Shown here: in pieces, positions 1 through 11,527 of the stretch
How positions within the stretch are numbered: position 1 is the stretch's first letter
Layout of the letters: each line of letters opens with the position of its first letter
DNA from: Lampris incognitus
Lineage: Eukaryota > Chordata > Actinopteri > Lampriformes > Lampridae
NCBI RefSeq assembly: GCF_029633865.1
Contig: NC_079223.1
Span: 37,383,706 to 37,447,705, forward strand
Direction of reading: 5' to 3'
DNA length: 64,000 nt
The notes under the pieces: model-generated
Databases searched by the model: none
Seen by the model: only the letters and a program-made list of their open reading frames with translations
Told to the model about the DNA's origin: nothing
Made by a program: the position numbers and the translations under genes

Positions 1-20
1 GACCTTTTTGTACTCCCCAG

Positions 21-3000
21 TGGCTGTGTGTCCCCTATGCGTTGATGAACCCCGCTTCCTCTGACATCACCAAGACGGCCTTCAACAGCACCTTCCAGGC
101 CCCCTGGGTTGGTACGCTGGAGGCAGGCAGAGTTTGGAGGTGGATCGATAATTTTTTATTGCTGGTAAGGTGACAAGCATCAAAATCTGGTCATAACCAC
201 ATCAGAAAGGTCTGTCCTCGTACATTTTGTCCAGAAGGTTGCTCAGTTAATGTCAGGTGGAGCGGCTGAAATCTTGTTGGGCTTGCTCTCAACAAACAAG
301 TCATCACAACAGAACAGAATTAAGAACAGACAAGCGGAACACAAACAAAAAGCATTGAAGATTATGAAGCTTTCTCACCGATTTAACATACTGTGCCTTA
401 GGGTAAAATTAATCGTCTTTTGTTCAGCCAATTTATACAACATCTGTCTTTTCAGGATCATTATATTCTAAACCGTTCCTCCTAAGAATTTATAAATATG
501 TTCTTTTATCTGTTAAACCGTAAAGTTTACTTTTCGTAATTTGCTGTTGACTGGTGAACTGAGTATTTTGAGGGGAAAAAAATCACAGGAGTGAAACTAA
601 ATCGAGTGCACTGTGAGAGTTTAAATATTAATCTAAGTGAGAAAATAAATGGTTACTTTTTAGGAGTGCACTGTCTTACCTGTACAAAAATGTACTTAAG
701 TAAAACCACGAAAATGTATATAGTATTCTTCTGGTATTTTTGTCAATTTACCATGCAAACCCTAAAACTAGCAGTATTTCTTGTTTTTGTCACATTACCC
801 TACATTAGTATTTCTATTATTTCCATAGTGTAGAATATGTTCCTACTGTGTTTAGTACTATGCTGTAGTACATGGCTACAGTGCTCGTACAGTAATGTGA
901 TGAAAAAAAACCAGGAAACACTATAGTAATTTTCTGCTTTCTATGGTTTTACTGTCATCCCATTTCATGGAGACATAAGAACATTCACAAGATCACAGCA
1001 AGTGTAATCAGTTCATCTGGATACAACATTTATTGACAGAAACGTTTCATCACTCATCTAAGTGACCTCTTCAGTCTAAACTGACTGCAGGTATCCCCAC
1101 CCTTATAAACAATACAGTTGCATAATGACCAAAACCAATGATCAGTTTCATATAGAAATTGCCGTGAGCATTAACTAGAGTTTCAATGGCCGTGTGTACT
1201 ATTCACAGAGGATTTGGGAATGGTTGCAATCACAGCATTGTAAAATGGCAACAGATATACTTAGCCCCCCCTCTCGGTTCAGGGATGGTCGTTCCCTCTT
1301 CACATACATGGCCTCTTTGAAAGACTGGCCACTGGCCTGTAGATGGGTGTAGACTGGGTGTTAGCTCTTCTGTTGTGCCATCCTCTTGGCCAGCATCTGT
1401 TTAGTTTCCCCAATGTACAAGTCACGGCAATCCTCCCAGCACTTAACAGCGTACGCTATATTGCTCTGTTTGTGCTGGGGGACCAATCCTTCCGATCCTT
1501 GGGGTGCACCAATTTCTGGCGCAGTGTGTTTTGGGATTTGAAAGCAATTTAGGAAAATAACACGTCTCAACTGCTCCGACACTCTCACCACATACGAAAT
1601 CACCACTGGTTCACGCTTATGCAGCTATTGACCTCCTCCTCTCTTCGATCGGCTGGTGCACTGTTCGTGGTGGATCGTCTTCCTGTCTTCCACGTCTTCC
1701 TGGCTTTGACAGATGCCCAGATAGGATAAGAGTACATCTGTCGCCATCTTACAATGCTGTGATTGCAGCCATTCCCAAATCCTCTGTGCATATGGCCCTT
1801 GTAACTCTAGTTGATGCTCATGGCAATTTGCATATGAAACCGATCTTGTTTTCGGTTGTTATGCCACTGTTTTGTTTATAAGGGTGAGGATACCTGCAGT
1901 CAGCTGAGACTGAAGAGGTCACTGAAATGAGTGATTAAATGTTTCTCTCTCAATAAACGTTGTGTCCAGATGAACTGATTCCATTTTCTGTGATTTCTTA
2001 CCTGGACAATTGAGCATACATAAAGACAAAATTAACAAAACTTTACATTGGTGCGTAATAAAGTTTAATGATGTCAGGGATTGAAAAATGTGGGATTAAA
2101 AAAGGGACCTTTTTTACTGCAGCAAATTCTACATCTGCAAATTATCGCTGACAGGAAGCCCACCTGCTAGTTAGCACAACTAACTAGCATCACGTGTTAA
2201 CATATTACAGTATGTCAGGTGGCGTGGATATCACCACCTTTTTTCACGTTAACCCAGCCATCGTCAGCTTCTGTGTCATATCCACCAATGTTTCTATGCT
2301 TATCTCATCCTGAATCTAAGGGTTTGGGTAACCTGGGTCTACAGAACTTCCATCAGAGGACCCTGTCAGCCTCCTCCTCTGACACAGCCAAGATCACCTG
2401 CTTCGCCGCGGCATTCATCGTTCCCACATTTGGAATCCCTCCCATTCTTCTCGGAGCCGTTGCTGCATCGACAGGCACTGTACCCAGAGTTCATACAACA
2501 CAACAGAGCAGAACAGGACAGAAGAGAAAAGAAAGGAAGAGAAAAGAAAAGGGGAGGGAAGAGTAGAATGGAATAGGACAGAACAAGAAGGGACAGAAAA
2601 CAAAACAGAAAAGTGCAGAATAGAATAAAACTTCTTTGGACTTTGAAGGTTTTAAGAGAACTGGGTAGAATAAGTGAAGATGAATCACATTTTTTACCAC
2701 ATACTTTTTATACTTATGTTTTAGTTTTTGACACTGAACCTTATTTAATCTTCTCTTGCTACGTATATGTGCATGTTGTGTAACTAAGAGCAATGTACCA
2801 AGTCAAATGCCTCAGCCATTGAAAACTGACTTGACTTGATCTGAGCTTGTTTGAATTTAAAGGATTATGTTTAAAATTGGACTGTCTGTTACTCTTTTTA
2901 TGTTATATTTGATCTGTGTGCCTCTCTCTGTCCCTTTGCACATCTGTCTGTTCCTCTGTCATCTATCTGACTGGCCTTTTATTTATTTTACTTTCTTTGT

Positions 3001-5874
3001 GGTTTTCTCTCTGCCTGTCTGTCTGTCTCGTCTACCTGTATTTCAGACTGGAACCTGACCTCCTACGGTTCTCCGTCTCCGTACGACCGTGGAGAAACCG
3101 GTTTGGTTCTGCCCATCATCCTTCAGTACCTCACCCCGCACTATATCTCTATCATTGGTATTGGGGCCGTGGCTGCCGCCGTGATGTCATCGACTGACTC
3201 TGCCCTGCTTTCCGCAGCCTCCATCTTCTCCTCCAGCATCTACAAGAACATCCTGAGGACCCAGGTGTGGTGGAGGAGAATGAAAAGATTGACTTTTAGA
3301 TAGATATTGGAGAGTAATGAGAGAAAGAAAGATGGATTTGGAAGAAGTAAATGTAGAGATATAGAAATAGGGTCAAAGGAGGGAAACGTTCCCCAAAATT
3401 TCATCCCCACTAGGACTTCATCAATTTCAATATCAACTTTATTGTCATGTTTATTAGAATACAATGAAATTCTTGTGCTCTGGCTCTTTCTGCCTGAACA
3501 CAAAGGGACCCCCCCCCAAAAAAAACGACAACTTTACAGACCTACATCAACTATGTCCACAATGAATTCATACATTATATACACATTATACAGTACAACA
3601 CAACAATGTAAGGGACATATTGGTGCATCAGCTATTCAGCAACCTGACTGCCTGTGGAAAGAAACTATTACTGAGACGGGTGGTGTGCGATTTGATGCTC
3701 TGGTGACGTTTTTTTAGATGGAAGGAGCGAGAACACAACATGAGCGGGGTGGCTGGTGTCTTTAATGATGTTTTGGGCTTTCCTTTTGCAGCGAGTGGTG
3801 TAAATATTATGAAGTTGTGGTAGTTCCATGCCAATGATTTTTGCTGCTGTCTTTACAGTCCTTTGCAGCAGTCTGCAGTCCTGAGCAGTCAGGTTGCCAA
3901 ACCACACTTGAACCCACAATCCCCAACTCCAGGGGCTGATGCCTCATTCATCAGCCCGCTGGGTCACCAATACATTGTGAGAGTTCAGTTGTTGATGAAA
4001 CCCCTCTTTTGCAGGAAATACTTTTCACTGTCATTGTATGGCATGCAGTATGACATTCACACCAACCGCTAGCGGTGTTATTCGCATTTTCGTAGATGAT
4101 GTAGCCTATCTGAAGCCCACCAAAGGCAGTGGAAAAACAGGAAGTAAGTGTATGTGGCAGCGTGGGGTGTGAACCAGCTGTCCTAACTCAGGACAGCTGG
4201 TCCACACCCGACTCTTCCACAGTGTAGTTTACACATTCACGGACCGGTGACATTACTGGCGAACACTTTATCGCACAGTTTTGGTAGTGTTTCAGAGACA
4301 CACAGAAGACTACTAAGTATTATAGCTGCTAATGGAGCATTGTTCCTACAAAATGTATGTAATATAATATACATACGTAGAGAGTGAGAGGAGAGATAAT
4401 GTTAGAAGTAGTGGTTGATTTCCTTGAAGGGTGCAACACTGTCATCCATGTTGATGTTGTGTACCCATCTGAAAAAGAAAACTAATCGCTTTCAGTCATG
4501 ACTCATTTTTTCTAAAAATACATCACTCCATCCCAGTGAGTTTACAATCGTACTTGCCAACCACTGACCTCTCTTCTGAGCTCAGAGATAGCCCCGCCCA
4601 CCTCAGCGCTCCTCCTCCAAGTTCCAAGGATAGTCTGAGGAGGCTCTGAGGGGTTTGGAGGAGTGCCGAGGTGGGTAGAGCTAGCTCAAAGCTAAAGAGG
4701 AGCACCCAGATCTCAGCGACTGGGATTATATTCGCTCTCTCAAACAACTTCTGCAAACCAGCACCACTATTTCATCAACAAGTATTTAAGGACTTATATA
4801 TCACAATATCTGCAAATGCAAAAATGCCATGTTTAAGAATCCAACTGAGGTTCATTACATTGAACTGTTTGGTTTTGTAAATTATATCGATCCAAAGCTA
4901 GTTATCAAATAAAACTGCCTCAAATATTTCAGACCTGATTTTGTGAGAAATTTTAGGTAAAAGATTCTTGTTATCATTCATTTAGACAACAAAATTGTGT
5001 ATCACAATATAAAAATGTCCAAATTTCCTTTCGAATCAGTACCACGGACAGAAGATGAACAATAATTCTGAATTAATGTCCAGCCCTAAAGACCCCTAAT
5101 AACCTCTGAAATACTTCACATGGAACTTTTCGCAGCATGCTAGCTATCATTTTGTCAGAACACAGTGTCGCAGTTTGTACAAACGGGAATGTCTCAGTTT
5201 GAGGTCAGACTTAATATCTTTAACTGGATTTTCCCTGAAATGGGAAGATCTCATAGGATCCTTCTCTCCTTCAGTCTCGGGATCTCTCTGATCTTTCTCC
5301 CCTCATCCCATCTATCCTCCAGGCGTCAGATCAGGAGATCCAGTGGGTGATCCGTGCCTCGGTGGTCCTGGTGGGCTTGGCCGGAACGTCTCTCACCTTC
5401 CTGGATAACAGTGTTCTGATGATCTGGATGCTGCGCTCAGACCTCACTTACACCTTGATGCTACCGCAGCTGGTCTGCGTCCTCTTCTTTAGCGTCTCTA
5501 ACGGTTACGGCGCCATCATGGGCTGTTTGGTCGGCACACTGCTGAGACTGTTGAGCGGCGAGCCGTTGCTAGGGTTACCGGCTCTCCTCCGCTTCCCAGG
5601 GTGCATTCTGGTGGACGGTGTTTATGTTCAGCGCTCTCCCATCAGGACCATCTGCATGCTGTCCTCCATAGTCGCCATCTTGTCATTCTCCTACCTGGCT
5701 GCACATCTCTTCAACAATGGCATGCTTCCCGAGAAGTGGGACGTGTTTAAGGTGAAAGCGCAGCAGTCACCAAAAATACTGAGTGGTGCCAAAACAGACA
5801 ATGAGGATGAGAGCTTAAAAACTCCAAATGAGAATGATGAGTTGTCAGAAAGGATGTTAGATTCATCGTGTTAG
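21..5874 (+). CDS. slc5a7-like: SLC5A7-like high-affinity choline transporter, last four exons
   Basis: This is the 3' part of a sodium-coupled choline transporter (SLC5 family), a multi-pass plasma-membrane protein that supplies choline for acetylcholine synthesis. Coding exons seen are 21-164, 2321-2474, 3047-3264 and 5323-5874, ending at a TAG. They join in phase (48 codons; 51 codons plus 1 base; 2 bases plus 72 codons; 183 codons plus stop), giving about 355 residues, against roughly 580 for human CHT1. Landmarks matching the family are QAPWVGTLE then a WIDNFLLL helix, [43 protein letters not shown] and GYGAIMGC. The C-terminal tail after the last helix is short and acidic and lacks the longer human tail, so this may be one of the divergent fish paralogues. 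The second intron has a GC donor. The 5' exons lie left of the window. Its introns hold Penelope and Rex1-like insertions. Family confidence is high; paralogue assignment is not. Confidence 0.9.
165..1004. other. Intron sequence, nothing recognised
   Basis: AT-rich intron of the choline-transporter gene. It begins with a standard donor (GTAAGG) at 165. I see no exon, repeat family or RNA gene here; the short open frames have no recognisable protein similarity. Confidence 0.6.
1008..1986 (-). mobile_element. Penelope-like retroelement fragment with GIY-YIG endonuclease remnant
   Basis: On the minus strand around 1361-1606 a frame reads [20 protein letters not shown] followed by [11 protein letters not shown]. 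This is the GIY-YIG endonuclease signature of fish Penelope-like elements. A second piece of the same domain lies at 1600-1791 in another frame, so at least one frameshift is present. The copy is bounded by inverted repeats of about 100 bp at 1010-1110 and 1870-1985, which share AAACGTTTCATCACTCAT-type sequence and the phrase CTGAAGAGGTCACT. The reverse transcriptase part is absent. It sits in the first visible intron of the transporter gene. A related piece is at 53760-54165. Confidence 0.75.
2475..3046. other. Intron with purine-rich tract
   Basis: Intron between the second and third visible transporter exons. It starts with GC rather than GT at 2475 and ends with TTTCAG at 3046. About 2510-2620 is a simple purine-rich stretch (AGAAAAG/GAACAGA variants), which explains the low-complexity open frames there. 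No gene or repeat family was recognised. Confidence 0.7.
3420..3980 (-). mobile_element. Rex1/CR1-like LINE, 3' end
   Basis: Minus-strand frame 3668-3919 reads [20 protein letters not shown], then a histidine/cysteine segment ([20 protein letters not shown]) and a broken LLPS-type end. This is the C-terminus of a common fish non-LTR retrotransposon. The 3' end is at about 3420, where the plus strand shows ACTTTATTGTCATG and ACAATGAAATTC. The reverse transcriptase core is missing (5' truncation). The reading frame changes near 3720. Clade assignment to Rex1/CR1 is from memory of the family and is moderate. It lies in the last intron of the transporter gene. Confidence 0.65.
4589..4683. repeat. 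Fold-back repeat (MITE-like)
   Basis: Two arms of about 32 bp at 4589-4621 and 4651-4683 are imperfect reverse complements (core CCCACCTCAGCGCTCCTCC against GGAGGAGTGCCGAGGTGGG), separated by about 30 bp. This looks like the core of a small palindromic DNA-transposon derivative in the last transporter intron. The rest of that intron (3981-5322) shows nothing else recognisable. Confidence 0.5.
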
Positions 5875-6290
5875 CTCAAGGTTGCAAGGAAATTCAGTAA
5901 ACAAGGAACCGCATTTTAAACACATCTTCATGTACTGTATTTTGTAATCTACATGAACTTCTTTGACATTAGATTTATATGATTTGTAATGGGGCACTTT
6001 AAAGAGCATTTTTTTGTACACTTTTATGTACTGCTTAAATACAAAAAAAACAAAAAAAAGTAGTTATTACCAAATGTTAATTTAGGAATTCAAAGCTATG
6101 TCCTCTATGCACAGAGCCATGCTTTATCCTCTGCCATTTTTCAGTTACAATTTAGGAATTTCAATTTTGGTATCATATCCATTTTTTTCTCCTGATGATC
6201 AAAGTCTTGGTTCTCTAGAAGCATTTACTGAGGGTGAAGGAACATTTTACCATAGGTATGTTTTTTTTCAACCTCATAAAAAAAGACTCC
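5875..6290. other. 3' flank of the transporter gene
   Basis: Presumed 3' untranslated region and downstream flank. It is AT-rich with A-runs near 6040-6060. I did not find a clear AATAAA within it, so the transcript end is not defined. Confidence 0.4.
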
Positions 6291-6294
6291 TGTG

Positions 6295-6440
6295 CCCAGA
6301 GATGGTCAAGCAGTTATATTCGCTGTCTCCTGAGTCGCATGTGTGTCCCTGCTGGTCTCGGGTCAAATCCCAACAAGATCTCTCTCTCCTATGTCTCCCC
6401 CTACTGTCTGTCTCAGCTTTGCTTCTGTCTGGTTAAATTT
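6295..6440 (+). mobile_element. tRNA-derived SINE fragment
   Basis: An A-box-like TGGTCAAGCAG and a B-box-like GGTCTCGGGTCAAATCCC are followed by a CTCTCTCTCC-rich body and TACTGTCTGTCTCAGCTTTG, the layout of a common teleost tRNA-derived SINE (compare 11215-11345). It is short and diverged. Confidence 0.5.
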
Positions 6441-7676
6441 AAAAAACAAAAGTATAATGGTGAGTGGACGGCCCATGCTAATAAATCACTTCTAACTCTC
6501 AGGATTAGATGCGATTACATGATCAAGAGACATTAAGCGAAATCATGCTTCTAAATGAATTTTCTATTTTCTGTGGGAACGGTGGTAGTGTTCTTGCTGT
6601 GTCGCTGTACCACTCATACTGAATGAATACACCGGCACAACTATGCAAACACACCAGGGATGGGCTCTTTTATATGCAGAACAACAGTTAATCCAATTAT
6701 TGTTTACTCAGGGTGTTGGAGAAACAGATAGGTAGAAGCACTACAGAAATCTGAAGATTGTAACTGTACTCACGCTATTAAAAAATGGAGGGAGAAAAGA
6801 TTTCCGCTTGTCTTTGTCCACTCATTTCCTTTCCCTAGTACTTCTCTGTCACATCGGTCATTTTAAGGTTAGATAAATGTTAGACGTTAGATAATGACAT
6901 TGGTCCTATCAGTCATTACGATACGTCCTTGCAATATCGGTTTGCCAAGTAAATAAATTACTCCTCCCCGGAGGAACAGAGATAGACCTGCTAACATTTT
7001 GGCAAAGCCTGTGCAAAGTAACAAAAGCAATTGTTCAGCAGCATTTCACATGACCTGACTGCATGTCACATGTAAATAGTCATTCTACATTGTTGCTTAG
7101 AGGGCCCTTTCTATAAAATGTCCACTGTAGTCTCTGTCCAGTCTTTGTCCACGTGCAGATACAGACCACCTCAGTCCTGCTAATTTGTGGGTCTAACTGA
7201 ACAGAGAATGTGGTTACTCTTGCCTCACTATGTTTTACTGCAGTCAGGAAGCTAGAGAACGTTGGTGATGAACTTCATAGCAGAAAGCACAAATGGACCA
7301 CGGCAATATCCCTGTTATCAAAAACTATATCAGCAATCCAGGGCAATCCGAGCAATCCAAGGTTGATAACATGGATTCTAATTAGCTATGGCGTATAAAA
7401 ATAATTGTCAACTAGATAATCACTTGATGTGGGGGCTTATGGCAGTGTCGGCATTGCGCTTCTATAGGACTAGTAATCCAAGTCAAAGTAACCGCATGTT
7501 AACAGACGTCACATTTTAAATGCCATCTCATCCATAACTGGTCTGTCTGGCAGTCACAATTGTCCTAGGACATTATTGCAACTTAGTTTTACTGTTCACC
7601 AAATAGGTTTGCACATAAAATAAATTTGAATTGCTCGGATGAGCACATAGAAAACACAAGGGCATAACAGCATTTT
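6441..7676. other. Intergenic DNA, nothing recognised
   Basis: No exon-like frame, tRNA or recognisable repeat was found. The short open frames show no similarity that I recognise. Confidence 0.5.
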
Positions 7677-8040
7677 ATCCATCCATCCATCCATTATCCA
7701 AGCCACTTATCCCAATTGGGGTCGCGGGATGCTGGAGCCTATCTCAGCAGTCATTGGGCAGCAGGTGGGGAGACACCCTGGACAGTCCGCCAGTCCATCA
7801 CAGGGCCGACACAGTCACACCTAGGGACTTTAATATGGCTGATTCACCTGACCTACTACATGTCTGGACTGTGGGAGGAAACCGCAGCACCCAGAGGGAA
7901 CCCACACAGACGGGGAGAACATGCAAACTCCATACAGAGGACAATCTGGGCTGATCCCCAAGGTTGGACAACCCCGGGGTTATAACCCAGGACCTTCTTG
8001 CTATGACGCGACCACTGCACCACCATGCCAGCCCTGATAA
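7677..8040 (-). mobile_element. tRNA-headed SINE (family A) with TCCA-repeat tail
   Basis: Read on the minus strand, this is a SINE about 360 bp long. A tRNA-like head with a diverged B box lies near 7990-8040. The body contains GGGAGAACATGCAAACTCC and CACCCTGGACAG (quoted on the plus strand). It ends in GGATAATGGATGGATGGATG at 7677. The same family recurs at 11360-11520, 17914-18313 and 26638-26765. The GGATAATGGATGG tail resembles the 3' end of RTE/Rex3-type LINEs, which probably move it (inference). Confidence 0.75.
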
Positions 8041-8098
8041 AGGTAAAAAAAAAATACGCTGCGTAAAATTCAAAAATGAGCTCCCACATTTAATCATT

Positions 8099-8943
8099 TT
8101 GTCAACTTTGTTAAATGGTGGAGATCTGTTTAGAATTTTTGAATCATTTGACCTGAAGTGTTACAATGTTATAATGTTACAATTTCATTTAGCAGATGCT
8201 TTTATCCAAAGCGACCGACGTACATCTGAGAGTTAATACAACACGATTGAGTCAGGGGACAACAACACAAGTAAGTGCCAAAAAACTACGTTTGAGTCCG
8301 ACAGGACATGGGTGTCAACAGGCAGTGCACAAAGGTGGTGGATAGAAGCAAACTTTTTTTTTATACTAATACCATCAGGTTTGGAGGTGTTCATGAAAGA
8401 GCTGGGTCTTTAGCTTCTTCTTAAAGATGGAGAGAGACTCAGTGGATCGAATGGCGTTTGGTAACTCGTTCCACCTCTGGGGAACGACAGAAGAGTCTGG
8501 CTAGAGACTTAGGGCCCCGCTGTGGCAGAAGTGCCAGGCGCCTTTCATTGAAATGCCCCACCTGTCTACCCACCACAGGTCAGCATGGACTTGGGACTAA
8601 CCATTCATTCATGCTCTGTTATCAGTGAATAACAGCAGTAAGTGTTGATATGTCCAATATATTGACCTATTTGAGTCTGTGTGAAGTGCACTAATCCTGG
8701 TCCCAGACCAGGATTGACTGAACTACTTCTGACTCAACACACCAACTATCAGGTCAGTTATTAATTTACTCACCACACATTCAGTAGGCTTTTAAATAGA
8801 TATATCACACATCAGGTATAATGTGGAGATGACCCGCCATGCAGTTTTAGACCATTTTCATTGTAAAAGTTACTTTAATGAAACAGTAGTCCTGTATCTT
8901 ATTAAACTGAATGAGGACTACCGTTTCTTTAAACTAAAATTTT
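8099..8943 (+). repeat. Direct repeat, left copy (about 0.85 kb)
   Basis: This segment matches 11528-12398 almost throughout, from TTGTTAAATGGTGG to CCGTTTCTTTAAACTAAAAT. It includes the antisense LINE tail plus about 350 bp of otherwise unique sequence. Both copies are preceded by a family A SINE, so the duplicated unit probably extends left to about 7677. The copies differ by scattered substitutions and small indels. Confidence 0.8.
8178..8545 (-). mobile_element. L2/CR1-like LINE 3' end
   Basis: On the minus strand, about 8400-8500 encodes WNELPNAIRSTESLSIFKKK followed by LKTQLFHEHL. This is the typical C-terminus of L2/CR1-type fish LINEs. A 3' end follows at 8178-8215 reading (minus strand) GTCGCTTTGGATAAAAGCAT and CTGCTAAATGAAAT. 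It is strongly 5' truncated. A second copy lies within 11630-11985. Confidence 0.65.
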
Positions 8944-9084
8944 TACAATTGAAAACTGCAAACAATAAATACAGCTGTTCAAAAATATTTGTAGGCACAC
9001 TTCCAACTGTGAAGGTGAGGATTCACTCATACAGCAGTCGTGTGAAATGGGAGAGAAATACCAGTTTGTGATGCGCATAACCTC

Positions 9085-10710
9085 ATTCTACCTACACTCC
9101 AGAAACCTACTCGAACCCCTCCAGTCCGGTTTCCCCCCACTCCACAGCACTGAAACTGCACTCCTTAAAGTACTCAATGACCTCCTCACCTCTGCTGATA
9201 CCGGAGCCCTTAACATCCTCATCCTCCTCGACCTGAGTGCAGCCTTTGATACTGTGAGCCACAGCATCCTGCTCACCAGATTGAAAGATGTCGGTATTGA
9301 AGGCACCGTACTCAGCTGGCTCCAGTCCTACCTCTCCAACAGGTCACACTTCATCTCACTTCACAACCACTCCTCTGTTCCATCCACAGTCACACAAGGT
9401 GTTCTCCAAGGGTCTGTACTCAGCCCACTCCTTTTCATCATCTACATCCTCCCTCTTGGTCAGATTCTCCGCCATTTCAACCTGGACTTCCACTGTTATG
9501 CTGATGACACTCAGATATACCTCAGCACCAAATGCCCTCACAATCCACCCCTCTCACATCGACTCCTGTCTGTCTGCAATTAAAGTCTGGATGCAGCAAA
9601 ATCTCAAACTCAACAGTGACAAAACTGAACTCCTCTTAATTTGCTCCAAGTCCACTCTCAGCCAAATCAACAACCTTACTCTCACCACCGATGGCACTAC
9701 TGTCTCCCCTTCCTCCCAGGCACGCAACCTTGATCCCACCCTCTCCCTTGAGCCACATAGCTGCCAAATGGTCAAATCCTCTTTCTACCACCTTCGCAAC
9801 ATTGCAAAAATAAGACCCTCTCTCACACACCTTGCTGCTGAGATACTAATCTATGCCTTCATCTCCTCCCGCCTTGGTTACTGCAACTCACTCCTCTATG
9901 GCATCAGTGCTGGTTCTATCAAGAGACTCCAATTGGTCCAGAACGCATCCACCCGACTTTTAACTTTCACCAAATCCTGGCACCACATCACCCCAGTCCT
10001 AAAATACCTCCACTGGCTACCCATCTCCCACCGGATCAATTACAAAATCCTGGTTCTTACTTATAAAGCCCTTCACAAACTGGCTCCCCCATACCTCACC
10101 GACCTCCTCTCCCCTTACCAACCCTCTCGGTCCCTCAGATCCACCTCAGCCTCCCTTCTCTCTACCCCCAGGTCCAAACTCCGCGGCTTTGGTGACCGAG
10201 CCTTCTCCAGGGCAGCTCCCAGGCTCTGGAACTCACTCCCACAAATCATTAGACTCAGAATCCTTCACACTCTTCCAATCCCGTCTCAAGACACACCTCT
10301 TCTCCATTGCCTTCTCGTGCCCCCCGTCCTCTCCTCCACGCCTAATCTGAGGCAGACAAAGGACCAAGCACTCGACCTGCTCCCTCCCTCAACTACCTCC
10401 CCAAGCACATCAGACACTGCTGCGCTCTGTCCACATTCAAGTCATTAATCAGGACTCACCTCTTCAGACTTCACCTGTGATTTATGTGATTTATGATGTT
10501 TGTTTTTCTTTCCCTTTTGTATCTGTCCAAGTCTAAGGGTACTGCTGGCATCGTGTGTGGCTGCCGCTTCTCCCTCTCATAACCCCCCTTCCCATCCACC
10601 CCTGTATGTCTGTGTGATGTTTATCTGTTGTCTTGTTTCACCCTGTTTATTGTAAAGCGACTTTGAGTGTTAGAAAAGCGCTATACAAGTTTAATTTATT
10701 ATTATTTTAT
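9085..10710 (+). mobile_element. L2-clade LINE, 5'-truncated reverse transcriptase
   Basis: Reverse transcriptase of an L2-type non-LTR retrotransposon. Landmarks are QSGFPPLHSTETALLKVLND, ILLDLSAAFDTVSHSILLTR, a QGSVLSPLLF block and the catalytic CYADDTQIYL near 9494. The C-terminal LHWLPISHRINYKI and APRLWNSLP follow. Frame passes from 9047-9583 to 9288-10448, so there is at least one frameshift. Near 10340-10470 a second partial C-terminus appears. The 3' end is the L2-type GTAAAGCGACTTTGAGTG then GCGCTATACAAG and an ATT-rich tail at about 10700. No endonuclease domain is present, so it cannot move by itself. It lies just right of the left direct-repeat copy. Confidence 0.85.
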
Positions 10711-11214
10711 ACACATATTTACAGTACTTGTACATATTACAAACGTGTTGAGAACAATGAATGAACATTTACCATAGGAAAACAGGAAAAAATGGGAATT
10801 TAACAAATTTTCCAACCCTTTGCAACCCGACTTGCAATGGTTCAGTAAAGCAGATGCTCCCCATCTTGGCAGCTTCAACTAAGGCCTTCTGGTGAAAAGT
10901 TGACTAATCTTATTCAGCACATCTACCTGCTTCCCCAGTATGTCCTTGTTAAATAAGCTATTGTCCAACCACATCGAATGCTAAATAATTTGATTAATGA
11001 CTAAATCCTCTCGAATACTACATTATAAACAGTGTTTTATGGCACTTTTGCATTTATTGACTTGGGAGGGCAGAAGGGAAAACTTACAATAAGGTCCTTC
11101 CAACATGGGATGAATTAGGCCTAGCAGGTTGAACCACCAAAACTTCACCTCAATATGAAAGTGTCATTGTCCCTTTTATCATAGAAAAAGTGTTAAAAAT
11201 ATACTCAGTAGGGG
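10711..11214. other. Intergenic DNA, nothing recognised
   Basis: A TGAATGAACATTTACCA motif at about 10760 recurs at about 12418, just past the right direct-repeat copy. This suggests the duplicated unit resumes after the LINE-containing insert. No gene seen. Confidence 0.4.
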
Positions 11215-11345
11215 AAGCCTCCATAGCCGAATGGATACACCACATACCACATAGTTGCAACCGTTGCTGGTTCAATTCCTGCCAGCAACCTTTGTTGCAT
11301 GTCATACCCCTCTCTCTCTCTCTCTCCAATTCCCTGTCTGCCTCT
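11215..11345 (+). mobile_element. tRNA-derived SINE
   Basis: Head with A-box-like ATAGCCGAATGGATACACC and B box GCTGGTTCAATTCC, then CTTTGTTGCATGTCATACCC, a CTCT-rich stretch and TTCCCTGTCTGCCTCTTTAC. This is a widespread teleost SINE arrangement. It abuts a family A SINE tail to its right. Confidence 0.65.
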
Positions 11346-11359
11346 TTACTGTCGCTGTC

Positions 11360-11520
11360 TATCCATCCATCCATCCATTATCTGAACCGCTTATCCTGCT
11401 CTCAGGGTCACGGGGATGCTGGAGCCTATTCCAGCAGTCATTGAGCGACAGGCGGGGAGACACCCTGGACAGGCCACCAGGCCCAACACACACATTCATA
11501 TCTTGGAACAATTTAGTACG
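11360..11520 (-). mobile_element. SINE family A fragment
   Basis: TCCATCC repeats, then GAACCGCTTATCCTGCTCTC and GGGGATGCTGGAGCCTATTC, identical in layout to the copy at 7677-8040 but lacking the tRNA-like head. It marks the left side of the right direct-repeat copy. Confidence 0.7.
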
Positions 11521-11527
11521 GCCAGCT

